A DNA stretch of 64,000 nt, taken from NCBI RefSeq assembly GCF_004359985.1, contig NZ_SMRO01000002.1:1623135-1687134 (forward strand), written 5' to 3'. The position numbers were made by a program, and so were the translations under genes. Position 1 is the first letter of the stretch. The number at the start of each line of letters is the position of its first letter. This stretch comes from Paraburkholderia flava. GTDB taxonomy: Bacteria; Pseudomonadota; Gammaproteobacteria; Burkholderiales; Burkholderiaceae. The notes beneath the pieces are model-generated. The model ran no database searches. It was given only the letters and a program-made list of their open reading frames with translations, and was not told the DNA's origin. Positions 56,534 to 64,000 of this stretch are shown piece by piece.

Positions 56534-57340
56534 ATGAACGACGCAAAGAAGCTCCGCCGACCGTCGGAAGGCGGCTATGCGCGTGGCGACGAGACGCGGC
56601 GCCGCATCATCGAAGCGGCTGTCGACCTGTTCGGCGAACATGGATTCGACGGAGCATCGACGCGTGACATCGCGGCGCGGGCAGGCGTGAACGCGCCGGC
56701 GCTGCAGTACTACTTCGAGAACAAGGAAGGGGTCTATCGCGCGTGCATCGAGGCGTTCGCCGACGAAGCGTGGGAAAAGTTCGGCCCGGCGATCGAGCAC
56801 GCACACGAGGTGTTGCGCACGGAGGCGGACAGGGAAGCGCTGATCGAAGCGTTCCTGCGGATCCAGGCGACCATGGCGGACAAGATACTGGTGAACGCGC
56901 ATACGCCGGGTCAGCGGCTGTTCTTCGCGCGTGAACAGGCGGGTTACGAGCCCGCGAGCGCGACGCAGATCCTGATGCACCGCATCCGCAAGCCGCTGAA
57001 CGACGTGAGCGCGGCGCTGGTCGGGCGCATCACCGGACGCGCGGCCGACGATCCGGTCATGCTGGTGCGCATGCTCAGCCTGCACGGGCAACTGATGATC
57101 TTCCACGTCGCGCATCGTTCGGCGCTGACGCTGCTCGGCTGGGAGAGTTTCGACGCGGACAAGATCGCGTTGCTGAAATCGACGATGGGGGCGCAGACGC
57201 GTACGCTGCTCGACGCGTGGAGCAACGAGTCGAAGGAGTCAGGCGAGGGCGATGCACCCGTGGCGCACGACGAGACTGTCGTCGCGCAGCCTGCGACAAA
57301 GACGAAAGCGAAATCGACGCCGGCTACGCGAAAGAAGTGA
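56534..57340 (+). CDS. TetR-family regulator (CerR/YbiH-like)
   Basis: 268 residues from ATG 56534, preceded by AGAGAAAGG. The helix-turn-helix is GDETRRRIIEAAVDLFGEHG through FDGASTRDIAARAGVNAPAL and QYYFENKEGVYRA. The ligand domain (MADKILVNAHTPGQRLFFARE, HRIRKPLNDVSAALVGRITG) resembles the CerR/YbiH group. A Lys/Thr/Ala-rich tail (ATKTKAKSTPATRKK) ends the protein. Divergent from the efflux operon and probably its repressor. Confidence 0.92.
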   Translation: MNDAKKLRRPSEGGYARGDETRRRIIEAAVDLFGEHGFDGASTRDIAARAGVNAPALQYYFENKEGVYRACIEAFADEAWEKFGPAIEHAHEVLRTEADREALIEAFLRIQATMADKILVNAHTPGQRLFFAREQAGYEPASATQILMHRIRKPLNDVSAALVGRITGRAADDPVMLVRMLSLHGQLMIFHVAHRSALTLLGWESFDADKIALLKSTMGAQTRTLLDAWSNESKESGEGDAPVAHDETVVAQPATKTKAKSTPATRKK

Positions 57341-57361
57341 TGTATCGCGGCCGCACGCGCA

Positions 57362-57775
57362 TCAGGCCTGCGTGCTCACGAGACCACCGGTCGTCTGTCC
57401 ACTGCCCAGCATCAGTTCGGCGAGCGCCTGCTGGGCCACCTGCAACGCGCCGCTGATGACGGTGAGTTCGCCGCGCAGTGTCGCGGCGATCGTCTCCGGT
57501 GCGCGCGCAATCTGCGCCTGCAATGCCGCCATCTGCGCCTGCAGCCGCGCAATCTCATCCTTGAGCGCTTTCACTGCCGGCGATTCCGACGACGAAGACG
57601 AGGCCGGTGGCGTCAAACCGCCCACGCTTTGTCCGGCACTCTTCGTTGTGCCGGAACTGGTCGGCTGAGTGGAACCCGTGTCGGGCAAACCGGTACTGCC
57701 TGTCGATGCCGTACCGGAAGACGTGGACGGAAGGGATGCGGTCGCCGAGGCGATTGAAGCGATCGAGGAACTCAT
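57362..57775 (-). CDS. hypothetical protein with Ser/Thr-rich N-terminus and coiled coil
   Basis: 137 residues. Residues 1-65 are almost wholly S, T, G, A, P; residues 66-90 (AVKALKDEIARLQAQMAALQ) form a coiled coil; the end (ELTVISGALQVAQQALAELM) is helical. The layout recalls FlxA-like proteins, but similarity is low complexity. No good ribosome binding site is visible before ATG 57775. It is convergent to the TetR gene. Real coding is likely because codon bias is kept over the coiled-coil part. Confidence 0.5.
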   Translation of the reverse strand: MSSSIASIASATASLPSTSSGTASTGSTGLPDTGSTQPTSSGTTKSAGQSVGGLTPPASSSSSESPAVKALKDEIARLQAQMAALQAQIARAPETIAATLRGELTVISGALQVAQQALAELMLGSGQTTGGLVSTQA

Positions 57776-57869
57776 GGTTTTTGTCGGAGCGAAGGGGCAC
57801 TGCCTGTCGTAACGGCCGCCCGGCAGAAAACTTGAGCGTGACGATCCTCGTCCTCCGACAAAAACCGAC

Positions 57870-58805
57870 CTAGCGCGACGGCACCGCGTTCCAGCGCTTT
57901 TCGAGGTCGAGTTTCTTCACGTGCTCGCGCAGCGCATCGGCGAACACGCGGATCTTTGCGGGTTGATGTCGACGGCTCTGGTACGCGAGATTGATCGTGA
58001 GCGGGGGCAGGCGCCAGTCTTCGAGGATCGGCACGAGCCGGCCGGCGACGATGTCGTCGTGCACGATATACAGCGGCTGGACCACGATGCCCATGCCGGC
58101 GCGTCCCGCCGCACAGATCACCTGACCTTCATTCGATTCGAACGCGGCCGAAATCGCGATGTCGGCAACGTCGCGCCGCTTGCCGTCGCGCTCCAGATGC
58201 AGCACGTACGGCTCGGCCGTGAGGTTATAGACCAGCATCTTGTGACGCGTGAGATCGTCAGGCGTGTCGGGTCGCCCGTATTGCGACAGATACGCGGGCG
58301 ACGCCGCGAGCACGCGTCGCGTTTGCGCGAGACGTTGAATCGTGATGCCTGAATCGCCTTCGTGTTCGCGCGTGCGGATCGCGACGTCGATGCCTGCTTC
58401 GATGAAGTTCGGATAGCGGTTTGCCGCGACGATCTGCACCAGCAGATCCGGATAAAGCTGATTGAACTCGGGCAGCCACGGTGCGATGTGCAACAACGCA
58501 AACGACACCGAACTGGTCACGCGCAACACGCCGCGCGGACGCAGCGCCATCTCGCTCGCGGCGGCATCCGCTTCGGCCATCTCGGTGAGCAGTGCGGTAC
58601 AGCGCCGGTGATATTCGCGGCCCGCGTCGGTGAGCCACAGACGCCGCGTCGTGCGTTCGACCAGCCGCGCACCGAGCCGGTCCTCGAGCATGCTGAGCGT
58701 GCGGCTCGCGGCCGCATTCGACATGCCGAGCCGATCCGCCGCCTTCGACAGGCTGCCGAGGTCCGCGGTGAGCACGAAAAATTCCATCTGCGTGTAGCGA
58801 TCCAT
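57870..58805 (-). CDS. LysR-family transcription regulator
   Basis: 311 residues. The N-terminal winged helix (MEFFVLTADLGSLSKAADRL, NAAASRTLSMLEDRLGARL, TTRRLWLTDAGREYHRR) is complete, and the effector domain starts near GVLRVTSSVSFALLHIAPWL. It is of the CrgA/DmlR-like subgroup. It is divergent from the ring-cleavage dioxygenase gene with 131 bases between, the usual arrangement for a LysR protein that controls its neighbour. Confidence 0.94.
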   Translation of the reverse strand: MDRYTQMEFFVLTADLGSLSKAADRLGMSNAAASRTLSMLEDRLGARLVERTTRRLWLTDAGREYHRRCTALLTEMAEADAAASEMALRPRGVLRVTSSVSFALLHIAPWLPEFNQLYPDLLVQIVAANRYPNFIEAGIDVAIRTREHEGDSGITIQRLAQTRRVLAASPAYLSQYGRPDTPDDLTRHKMLVYNLTAEPYVLHLERDGKRRDVADIAISAAFESNEGQVICAAGRAGMGIVVQPLYIVHDDIVAGRLVPILEDWRLPPLTINLAYQSRRHQPAKIRVFADALREHVKKLDLEKRWNAVPSR

Positions 58806-58814
58806 ACGATTACT

Positions 58815-58831
58815 TTTCCACCTGCCGGAAA
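58815..58831. promoter_or_regulatory. candidate LysR binding site
   Basis: TTTCC-N7-GGAAA, an interrupted dyad of the T-N11-A type bound by LysR regulators, 10 bases before the LysR start and about 105 before the dioxygenase start. A second AT-rich patch (58840-58860) could hold the dioxygenase promoter. Confidence 0.5.
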
Positions 58832-58936
58832 GATGTTTTCACTATAGAGCATATTTTTCCGCACGCTGTGCCGTTAAAGTGGCTCCGACAGCGGGTCGGC
58901 TCCGTGAGCCTGCCTATCCCGAACGCAGGAGACACC

Positions 58937-59821
58937 GTGCAAAACATCAGCGAAGACACCATCACCCAGGCCGTGCTCGCGGCCATGTCGGAGACCACCG
59001 ACGAACGCTTACGCACCGTCATGACGAGCCTGATCCAGCACCTTCATGCGTTCGCGCGCGACGTCAAACTCACCGAAGCCGAATGGCTGCAGGCGGTGCT
59101 CTTTCTCACCGACGTCGGCCACATCACCGACGAGCGGCGCCAGGAATTCGTGTTGCTGTCCGACACGCTCGGACTCTCGATGCTCGTCACCACGCAGAAC
59201 AATCGCAAGCCTCCTGAATGCACGGAGGCGACCGTGCTCGGTCCGTTCTTCGTCGAAGGGGCGCCCGAGTTCGAGAACGGCGACGACGTGTCGAACGGCG
59301 CGGTGGGTGCGCCGTGTTTCGTCAATTGCCGCGTGCGCGGTCTCGCGGGCGAACCGGTCGCCGACGCGACGATCGACGTGTGGCAATCGGACGAAGCGGG
59401 CTTCTACGACGTGCAGGGGACACCCAATGCGTCCGGTGCAATCGAGCCTCAAGGACGCGGCCGGTTGCGCTCGCTGCCCGATGGCCGCTTCCACTTTCGC
59501 TCGATTCTCGCGGAGGCTTATCCGATTCCTTATGACGGTCCGGTCGGCAGGATGCTCACGGCCCTCGGTCGACATCCGTGGCGGCCGGCGCATCTGCATT
59601 TCTGGATCGACGCGGCCGGCTACGAGCCGCTGATTACGCATGTGTTCCGCGACGGCGACCAGTACCTCGATTCCGATGCGGTGTTCGGCGTGCGCTCGAC
59701 ACTGATCGCCGACTGGGTCCGTCACGATCCCGGCGTCGCACCGGACGGCACCGTGATGAACGAGCCGTTCTATACGCTTGACTATGAGTTCGTGTTGAAT
59801 CCAAAGGGCGGTACGCAATGA
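58937..59821 (+). CDS. intradiol ring-cleavage dioxygenase, probable hydroxyquinol 1,2-dioxygenase
   Basis: 294 residues from GTG 58937 after CGCAGGAGAC. The N-terminal dimerisation domain is followed by the catalytic domain. Non-heme Fe(III) ligands are visible as Y157 (AGFYDVQ), Y195 (AYPIPYDGPVG) and H219/H221 (RPAHLHF). The enzyme opens catechol-type rings between the hydroxyls. The maleylacetate reductase coded two genes downstream makes hydroxyquinol (1,2,4-trihydroxybenzene) or a chlorocatechol the likely substrate, giving maleylacetate. ATGA overlap with the Dabb gene. Confidence 0.9.
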   Translation: MQNISEDTITQAVLAAMSETTDERLRTVMTSLIQHLHAFARDVKLTEAEWLQAVLFLTDVGHITDERRQEFVLLSDTLGLSMLVTTQNNRKPPECTEATVLGPFFVEGAPEFENGDDVSNGAVGAPCFVNCRVRGLAGEPVADATIDVWQSDEAGFYDVQGTPNASGAIEPQGRGRLRSLPDGRFHFRSILAEAYPIPYDGPVGRMLTALGRHPWRPAHLHFWIDAAGYEPLITHVFRDGDQYLDSDAVFGVRSTLIADWVRHDPGVAPDGTVMNEPFYTLDYEFVLNPKGGTQ

Positions 59822-60186
59822 TCCGGCACCTCGTGATGTGGCGCGTGCAGGGCGAAACGGCCGATCAACGACTGGCATCGAGCCTGCGTGTGAAGCAGGA
59901 GTTCGAGAGCCTGCGTGATGTGGTCGACGGGTTGTTGCATATCGAAGTCGGCATCGATCGCAGTCGCGTCGATTACGCGTGCGACGTTGCACTCGTTGCG
60001 GATTTCGCGTCAGCGCAGGCGCTGGCCGCTTATGCGACGCATCCTGCTCATATGCGAGTGCGCGAGCGTCTCGGCGATCTGCGGACCGCGCGGTTTCAGG
60101 TGGACTACGAGGTCGGTGATGCCGCATGCGCAGCGGACGCAGCGCATGAAATTCATGCATCGGAGCCCGACGATGTCCGCGCGTGA
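59818..60186 (+). CDS. Dabb (stress-responsive alpha/beta barrel) family protein
   Basis: 122 residues. MIRHLVMWRVQGETADQR, EFESLRDVVDGLLHIEVGID and ALAAYATHPAHMRVRERLGD follow the Dabb dimeric ferredoxin-like fold. It is locked between the dioxygenase gene (4-base overlap) and the maleylacetate reductase gene (14-base overlap), so it is made with them. Dabb-fold proteins include small cyclases and decarboxylases as well as proteins of unknown role; here it could act on an aromatic or ring-opened intermediate. Confidence 0.88.
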   Translation: MIRHLVMWRVQGETADQRLASSLRVKQEFESLRDVVDGLLHIEVGIDRSRVDYACDVALVADFASAQALAAYATHPAHMRVRERLGDLRTARFQVDYEVGDAACAADAAHEIHASEPDDVRA

Positions 60187-61252
60187 ATTCGTCTACACCG
60201 GTCGTGCCGCACGCGTCGTGTTCGGTCGCGGCAGTCTCGGGTTTCTCGAACGCGAAGTGCTCGCACTGGGTGCGCAACGCGTGCTGGTGCTGTGCGGGAC
60301 CGAACAGCGTGCGCTCGGTGCGTCGGTGGTCGAACGACTTGGTGCACGCGCGGCCGGACTCTTCGATCGTGCGACGATGCACGTGCCGCTCGAGCTCGCG
60401 ATTCAGGCGCGTGAAATTGCGGCGTCGCTCGGGGCCGATTGTGCGGTTGCAGTCGGAGGAGGATCGGCGATCGGGCTCGGCAAGGCGATTGCTTTGGAGT
60501 CGGGGCTGCCGGTGCTTGCCATTCCTACCACCTATGCCGGTAGCGAAATGACGCCGGTGTACGGCATCACTGAAGGCGGGCTCAAACGCACGGGCACCGA
60601 TCCACGTGTGTTGCCGAAGACCGTTATCTACGATCCTGATCTGACCGCAACGCTGCCGCTGCAGATGTCGCTCACCAGCGGCATCAACGCCATCGCGCAC
60701 GCGGCCGAAGGCCTTTATTCGCGCGACGCAAATCCAGTCACGAGCCTGATGGCGGAAGAGGGTATCGCCGCGCTTGCACGCAGCCTGCCGCGGATCGTCG
60801 CGGGCATCAACGATCGCGATGCCACCGATGCAAGAACCGACGCGCTCTACGGCGCATGGCTGTGCGGCACCGTGCTCGGCAGTGTCGGCATGGCGTTGCA
60901 TCACAAGCTCTGTCATACGCTTGGCGGCAGTTTCAATCTGCTGCATGCGCAGACGCACACGATCCTGCTGCCGCATGCGCTTGCCTATAACGCGCTCGCT
61001 GCGCCCGATGCAATGGACAGGATCGCGCGCGCACTGCGTAGCGACGATGCGTCGTCGGGCATGTATGCGCTCGCGCGCGACAACGGCGCCGCCGTCGCGT
61101 TGAAAGAGATCGGCATGCAGGAAGCGGACCTCGATCGCGCGGCCGATATCGCATGCAGCAATCCGTACTGGAATCCGCGGCCCGTCGAACGCGAACCGAT
61201 CCGTGCGCTGCTTCAGCGTGCCTTCGACGGCGATCCGCCGACCGCGTACTGA
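60173..61252 (+). CDS. maleylacetate reductase (iron-containing alcohol dehydrogenase family)
   Basis: 359 residues from ATG 60173. FVYTGRAARVVFGRGSL opens the family; the nucleotide-binding GGGSAIGLGKAIAL and IPTTYAGSEMTPVYGITEGG are typical of maleylacetate reductases, as is HHKLCHTLGGSFNLLHAQTH with the His residues of the active centre. It reduces maleylacetate to 3-oxoadipate with NAD(P)H, the step after hydroxyquinol cleavage, feeding the beta-ketoadipate pathway. Confidence 0.94.
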   Translation: MSAREFVYTGRAARVVFGRGSLGFLEREVLALGAQRVLVLCGTEQRALGASVVERLGARAAGLFDRATMHVPLELAIQAREIAASLGADCAVAVGGGSAIGLGKAIALESGLPVLAIPTTYAGSEMTPVYGITEGGLKRTGTDPRVLPKTVIYDPDLTATLPLQMSLTSGINAIAHAAEGLYSRDANPVTSLMAEEGIAALARSLPRIVAGINDRDATDARTDALYGAWLCGTVLGSVGMALHHKLCHTLGGSFNLLHAQTHTILLPHALAYNALAAPDAMDRIARALRSDDASSGMYALARDNGAAVALKEIGMQEADLDRAADIACSNPYWNPRPVEREPIRALLQRAFDGDPPTAY

Positions 61253-61312
61253 ACCTCCGTGCATCGCATTCCAGAAGGCTTTTTTTACCTTTACTCTTAG
61301 ATGGAGCATCCG

Positions 61313-61732
61313 ATGAATCTCTCCCTGCACGCTGCAGCCCCCGTAGAAGACACGCTGAAACTGCGCGTCGCCCGCACGATGATGTCGGCGCTCTTCCTGA
61401 TTGCAGGCGTCCGCAAAGTGTTGACGTGGTCGGCGACCGTTGCGTACTTCTCGACGCTCGGTCTGCCCGCCGCGCAGTGGATCGTGCCGCTCGTGATCCT
61501 GCTCGAAATCGGCGGAGGCATCGCGCTGATCGCTGGCTGGCGGATTCGCGAGCTGTCCGTGATTCTCGCGATCTATACGTTTCTCACCGCGTTCGTCGCG
61601 CATCGCTTCTGGGCTGCTGATCCGGCGCAATTCAACGGGCAGTTGAACAACTTCTTTAAGAACATGGCGATGGTTGGCGGATTTCTGCTGCTGATTCCGT
61701 CTCGTGTGAGCGGTGCAAGAAGCACGGAATAA
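61313..61732 (+). CDS. DoxX family membrane protein
   Basis: 139 residues from ATG 61313, which follows GGAG; an ATG at 61301 is in frame. Four helices are expected. RVARTMMSALFLIAGVRKVL, PAAQWIVPLVILLEIGGGIALI and the C-terminal NQ/FFKNMAMVGGFLLL are DoxX marks. Members of this family are quinone-linked or of unknown role. It is on the same strand 60 bases after the reductase gene and before a strong terminator, so it is probably in the aromatic operon. Confidence 0.88.
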   Translation: MNLSLHAAAPVEDTLKLRVARTMMSALFLIAGVRKVLTWSATVAYFSTLGLPAAQWIVPLVILLEIGGGIALIAGWRIRELSVILAIYTFLTAFVAHRFWAADPAQFNGQLNNFFKNMAMVGGFLLLIPSRVSGARSTE

Positions 61733-61746
61733 ATCGAAGCGTGAAT

Positions 61747-61780
61747 AAAAGGCCGGCGCGAAAGTAACGCGCCGGCCTTT
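61747..61780. terminator. bidirectional terminator between convergent operons
   Basis: A perfect 10-base-pair stem (GGCCGGCGCG, 61751-61760; CGCGCCGGCC, 61768-61777) with a 7-base loop is flanked by AAAA on the left and TTT on the right. It ends the DoxX transcript on the plus strand and the AAHS permease transcript on the minus strand. Confidence 0.88.
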
Positions 61781-61785
61781 GTCGT

Positions 61786-63156
61786 TTACACCGTCTCTGC
61801 TTCACGCCGCGACGACGCAAACAGTCTGTCGTGCGACATCGCATACAGCATCACGGACGACAGCAATGCAGGCACAGCCGCCGCATAAAACAGCTGCTGC
61901 GCGCTCCAGTGCAATTCCATCAGGCTACCCGCGACGATCGGACCGACGATCGATCCCGCGCGGCCGATGCCTAAACTCCAGCCGACGCCGGTCGCACGCA
62001 ACGTCACCGGATAGAGCGTAGCCGACAGCGAGTTGTTCGCGGGCTGTCCGCCGACGATCCCGAAGCCCGCGACGGCAACCACGACCAGCAACAGCGCGAG
62101 CGACACAGGTGCTGCTTGTCCGGTGCCGACGATCGCGGCAGCAGCGATCAGATAGCACGGCGTCAGTACACGGAAGAATCCCCATCGATCGATCAACGGA
62201 CCCATCGCGAGCGTGCCGATCACACCGCCGACCTGCAGGATCGTCCCGACCAGTGCCGCGTCGGCAACGCTATAGCCGACGTCGGTGACGATCGTCGGCA
62301 GCCAGTTCGCGAGAAAGAACAGGTTCAGCAGATTCATGAAGTTGACGCCCCACGACAGCAGCGTCACGCGTGCGCGACCATCGGAGAACAACGCGCGGAC
62401 CGGGCTGCCTGCGGGCGCGGCTTCGTGCAGCCGGTAGCGCGTCTGTGCATCGAACGGCAACGTGGGGGCGATGCGTCGCAACCAGTGTGCGACACGCTGC
62501 ATATCGTTCCCGCCACGGCCGCGCGCGACGATGAACTGCATCGATTCGGGCAGCCAGATCGCCATCGCAATCGCGACGACGAACGGCACTGCGCCGCCGA
62601 ACAGGAACACCGCCTGCCAGCCGGCGAGCGGAATCAGCAGCGCGGACACGACACCGCCGAACGCCGCGCCGCCGGTGAATCCACACGACACCCACATCAT
62701 CAGCGTCGCACGCCGGCGTGCCGGGCTGTATTCGCTGACGAGCGCGATCGCGTTGCCCATGATGCCGCCGAGCCCCGCGCCGGTGACGAGACGCAGCGCG
62801 AGCAGTTGCGGCAACGTCGCGGCAAACGACGTCGCGAACATGCACAGCGCAAGGAAGAACGTGCAGCCGATCAGTACCGGACGACGGCCGATGCGGTCCG
62901 CCAGCGGCCCGAGCGCGAGCGACCCGACCAGCATGCCGACCAGGCTCGCGCCGAACACCGGCCCCATCGCGGCACGCGACACGCCCCACGCGTGAATGAT
63001 CGACGGCGCGACGAAACCCATCGCCTGCACATCGAAACCGTCGATCACGACGCACAGACCGAGCAGCACCATCGTCGCGATCTGGAAGCGGCCGATCGGC
63101 TGCGTGTCGACGACCGCCGCGATATCGACGACCGTTCTTTCGTCAGACGTCGTCAT
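61786..63156 (-). CDS. MFS transporter, aromatic acid:H+ symporter (AAHS/PcaK) family
   Basis: 456 residues from ATG 63156, overlapping the stop of the upstream decarboxylase gene (ATGA). LCVVIDGFDVQAMGFVAPSI holds the DGFD motif of AAHS permeases and GPLADRIGRRPVLIG the loop 2-3 motif; twelve helices are expected. Relatives import 4-hydroxybenzoate, protocatechuate, gentisate or resorcylates. Being coupled to a gamma-resorcylate decarboxylase-like gene, it probably imports that acid. Confidence 0.92.
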   Translation of the reverse strand: MTTSDERTVVDIAAVVDTQPIGRFQIATMVLLGLCVVIDGFDVQAMGFVAPSIIHAWGVSRAAMGPVFGASLVGMLVGSLALGPLADRIGRRPVLIGCTFFLALCMFATSFAATLPQLLALRLVTGAGLGGIMGNAIALVSEYSPARRRATLMMWVSCGFTGGAAFGGVVSALLIPLAGWQAVFLFGGAVPFVVAIAMAIWLPESMQFIVARGRGGNDMQRVAHWLRRIAPTLPFDAQTRYRLHEAAPAGSPVRALFSDGRARVTLLSWGVNFMNLLNLFFLANWLPTIVTDVGYSVADAALVGTILQVGGVIGTLAMGPLIDRWGFFRVLTPCYLIAAAAIVGTGQAAPVSLALLLVVVAVAGFGIVGGQPANNSLSATLYPVTLRATGVGWSLGIGRAGSIVGPIVAGSLMELHWSAQQLFYAAAVPALLSSVMLYAMSHDRLFASSRREAETV

Positions 63157-64000
63157 GACAGGCCAAATAAACGTCGCGCGTTGTCGCGACCGATCTTGCG
63201 ACGATCCAGCTCGCTGATCTCGCAGCGATCGAACCAGCCGGCGGCGTCTTCGTGCTTCTCGAACGGATAGTCGACCGAGTACATGATGCGGTCGCTGCCG
63301 ACTTCGAGCATCGTCGACAGCAGCGTCGGCGTGCGGAAATTGCCGCTCGTCGTGATGTACACGTTGTCGCGCAGGTAGTCGCCGATTTCGCGCGCGCACG
63401 GCATGCCGCGGCGACCCTTACGCAGGATGTGATCGACGCGCCAGATGTTGAACGGCAGGCCTTCGCCGAAGTGTCCAAGGATCATCTGCAGTCGCGGATG
63501 ACGGTCGAATAATCCACTCGACAGCAGACGCAGCGCGTGCATGCTGGTTTCGGCGGCGAATGCCCATGTCGGTCCGGTGAGCCACGGACGGCCTTCGTAG
63601 ATCGGTTCGCGCGACGCCAGCGGGTCGCGCGGGTGCATGTAGAACGGTTTGTTCAATGCGGCGGCGTGGGTCCAGAAGTCGGTGAACTCGGGTGCGTCGT
63701 AGTACGCGACCGTGTCGGCATCGCCGACCTGCGAAAAGCCGTTCACGAGAAAGCCGTGAAAGCCCAGTTCCGTCACGCAGCGTTCCAGTTCGAGCGCGGC
63801 GGCGTGCGGATCCTGCATCGGCAGCGCAGCGAATCCGCCGAAGCGGGTAGGGTGGCGCTGGATCTGTTCGGCGAGCAGATCGTTCGCACGTTTTGCAACC
63901 GTGACTGCCTGGTGCGCATCCGGAATGGCCTGCACGGCCGGTGAGTTCAGCGACAGGATCGAAAGAGCGGTGCCCCATTCGTCCATTTTTTCGAGGCGCT
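63153..64000 (-). CDS. gamma-resorcylate decarboxylase-like amidohydrolase, 5' end missing
   Basis: The frame continues past the right edge (RLEK before an internal ATG at 63986), so the N-terminal metal-binding part is absent; about 281 residues are seen. ILSLNSPAVQAIPD, ALPMQDPHAA, FHGFLVNGFSQVGDADTVAYYD, PFYMHPRDPLASR, LTGPTWAFAAETSMHALRLL and ILGHFGEGLPFNIWRVDH agree closely with my memory of 2,6-dihydroxybenzoate decarboxylases (ACMSD family). They convert gamma-resorcylate to resorcinol reversibly. The metal His (HP, GH) and late Asp (VDYPFE) are present. Salicylate or 2,3-dihydroxybenzoate decarboxylase are alternatives. Confidence 0.87.
   Translation of the reverse strand, partial: RLEKMDEWGTALSILSLNSPAVQAIPDAHQAVTVAKRANDLLAEQIQRHPTRFGGFAALPMQDPHAAALELERCVTELGFHGFLVNGFSQVGDADTVAYYDAPEFTDFWTHAAALNKPFYMHPRDPLASREPIYEGRPWLTGPTWAFAAETSMHALRLLSSGLFDRHPRLQMILGHFGEGLPFNIWRVDHILRKGRRGMPCAREIGDYLRDNVYITTSGNFRTPTLLSTMLEVGSDRIMYSVDYPFEKHEDAAGWFDRCEISELDRRKIGRDNARRLFGLS

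Noticed and set aside
59009..61630. 873-codon open frame on the minus strand
   Set aside because: Antisense to the dioxygenase, Dabb, reductase and DoxX genes, all of which are recognised families on the plus strand.

Overview
The window is GC-rich DNA from a Gram-negative bacterium. Gene content (PrkA/DUF444/SpoVR triad, hopanoid gene hpnH, xylose operon, aromatic ring-cleavage genes, many ABC and MFS transporters) and protein style fit a soil or plant-associated betaproteobacterium of the Burkholderia/Paraburkholderia group. That placement rests on recognition of protein families, not on a search. No rRNA, tRNA, CRISPR array, phage or intact insertion sequence is visible.

Layout. 1-272: tail of a 2-keto-4-pentenoate hydratase-type gene. 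979-5994: prkA, a DUF444 gene and a SpoVR gene, a stress-linked operon closed by a clear terminator. 6266-11704: an MHS-family permease, then a TauD-like dioxygenase with a complete NMT1/SsuA-type ABC transporter. 11721-14884 (minus): a small conserved-looking protein, a secreted lipase and an O-methyltransferase. 14885-23274: an AT-rich lead-in followed by two paralogous proteins of unknown function and a 1694-residue RHS/YD-repeat protein with an unidentified C-terminal domain. 23275-25570: amino-acid ABC binding protein and two permeases without an ATPase, preceded by two perfect hairpins. 25622-27236 (minus): a glycosyltransferase and a tiny charged protein.

27386-31869 is an ECF sigma factor flanked on both sides by homologous membrane anti-sigma-like proteins, followed by a DUF305 protein and a beta-propeller protein. 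Three promoters here share one motif, GGAATAAMC-N13-GTT, which defines a small autoregulated regulon. 32149-35424: a MEKHLA protein, a small protein and an OmpR/histidine-kinase pair. 35550-40301: hpnH with an unusual C-terminal extension, an acyltransferase, a decayed SRPBCC remnant carrying a short duplication of the acyltransferase gene, and a PNPOx-like flavoprotein.

40412-48397 is a D-xylose locus: galM-xylR divergent from xylA-xylF-xylG-xylH, with a probable attenuator between xylF and xylG. 48437-52032: an orphan response regulator, a Sel1-like membrane protein and a PraB-like secreted protein in AT-richer surroundings. 52132-57340: an EmrA/EmrB/NodT-type tripartite efflux operon divergent from a TetR regulator, with a good promoter and operator between them. 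57870-64000: a LysR regulator, an intradiol (hydroxyquinol-type) dioxygenase, a Dabb protein, maleylacetate reductase and DoxX; converging on them are an AAHS permease and a gamma-resorcylate decarboxylase-like gene cut by the window edge. Together these fit a gamma-resorcylate/resorcinol to 3-oxoadipate pathway.

The best candidates for something undescribed are the RHS locus with its paired paralogs (15354-22895) and the ECF sigma module with two anti-sigma proteins and a defined promoter motif (27326-31869).
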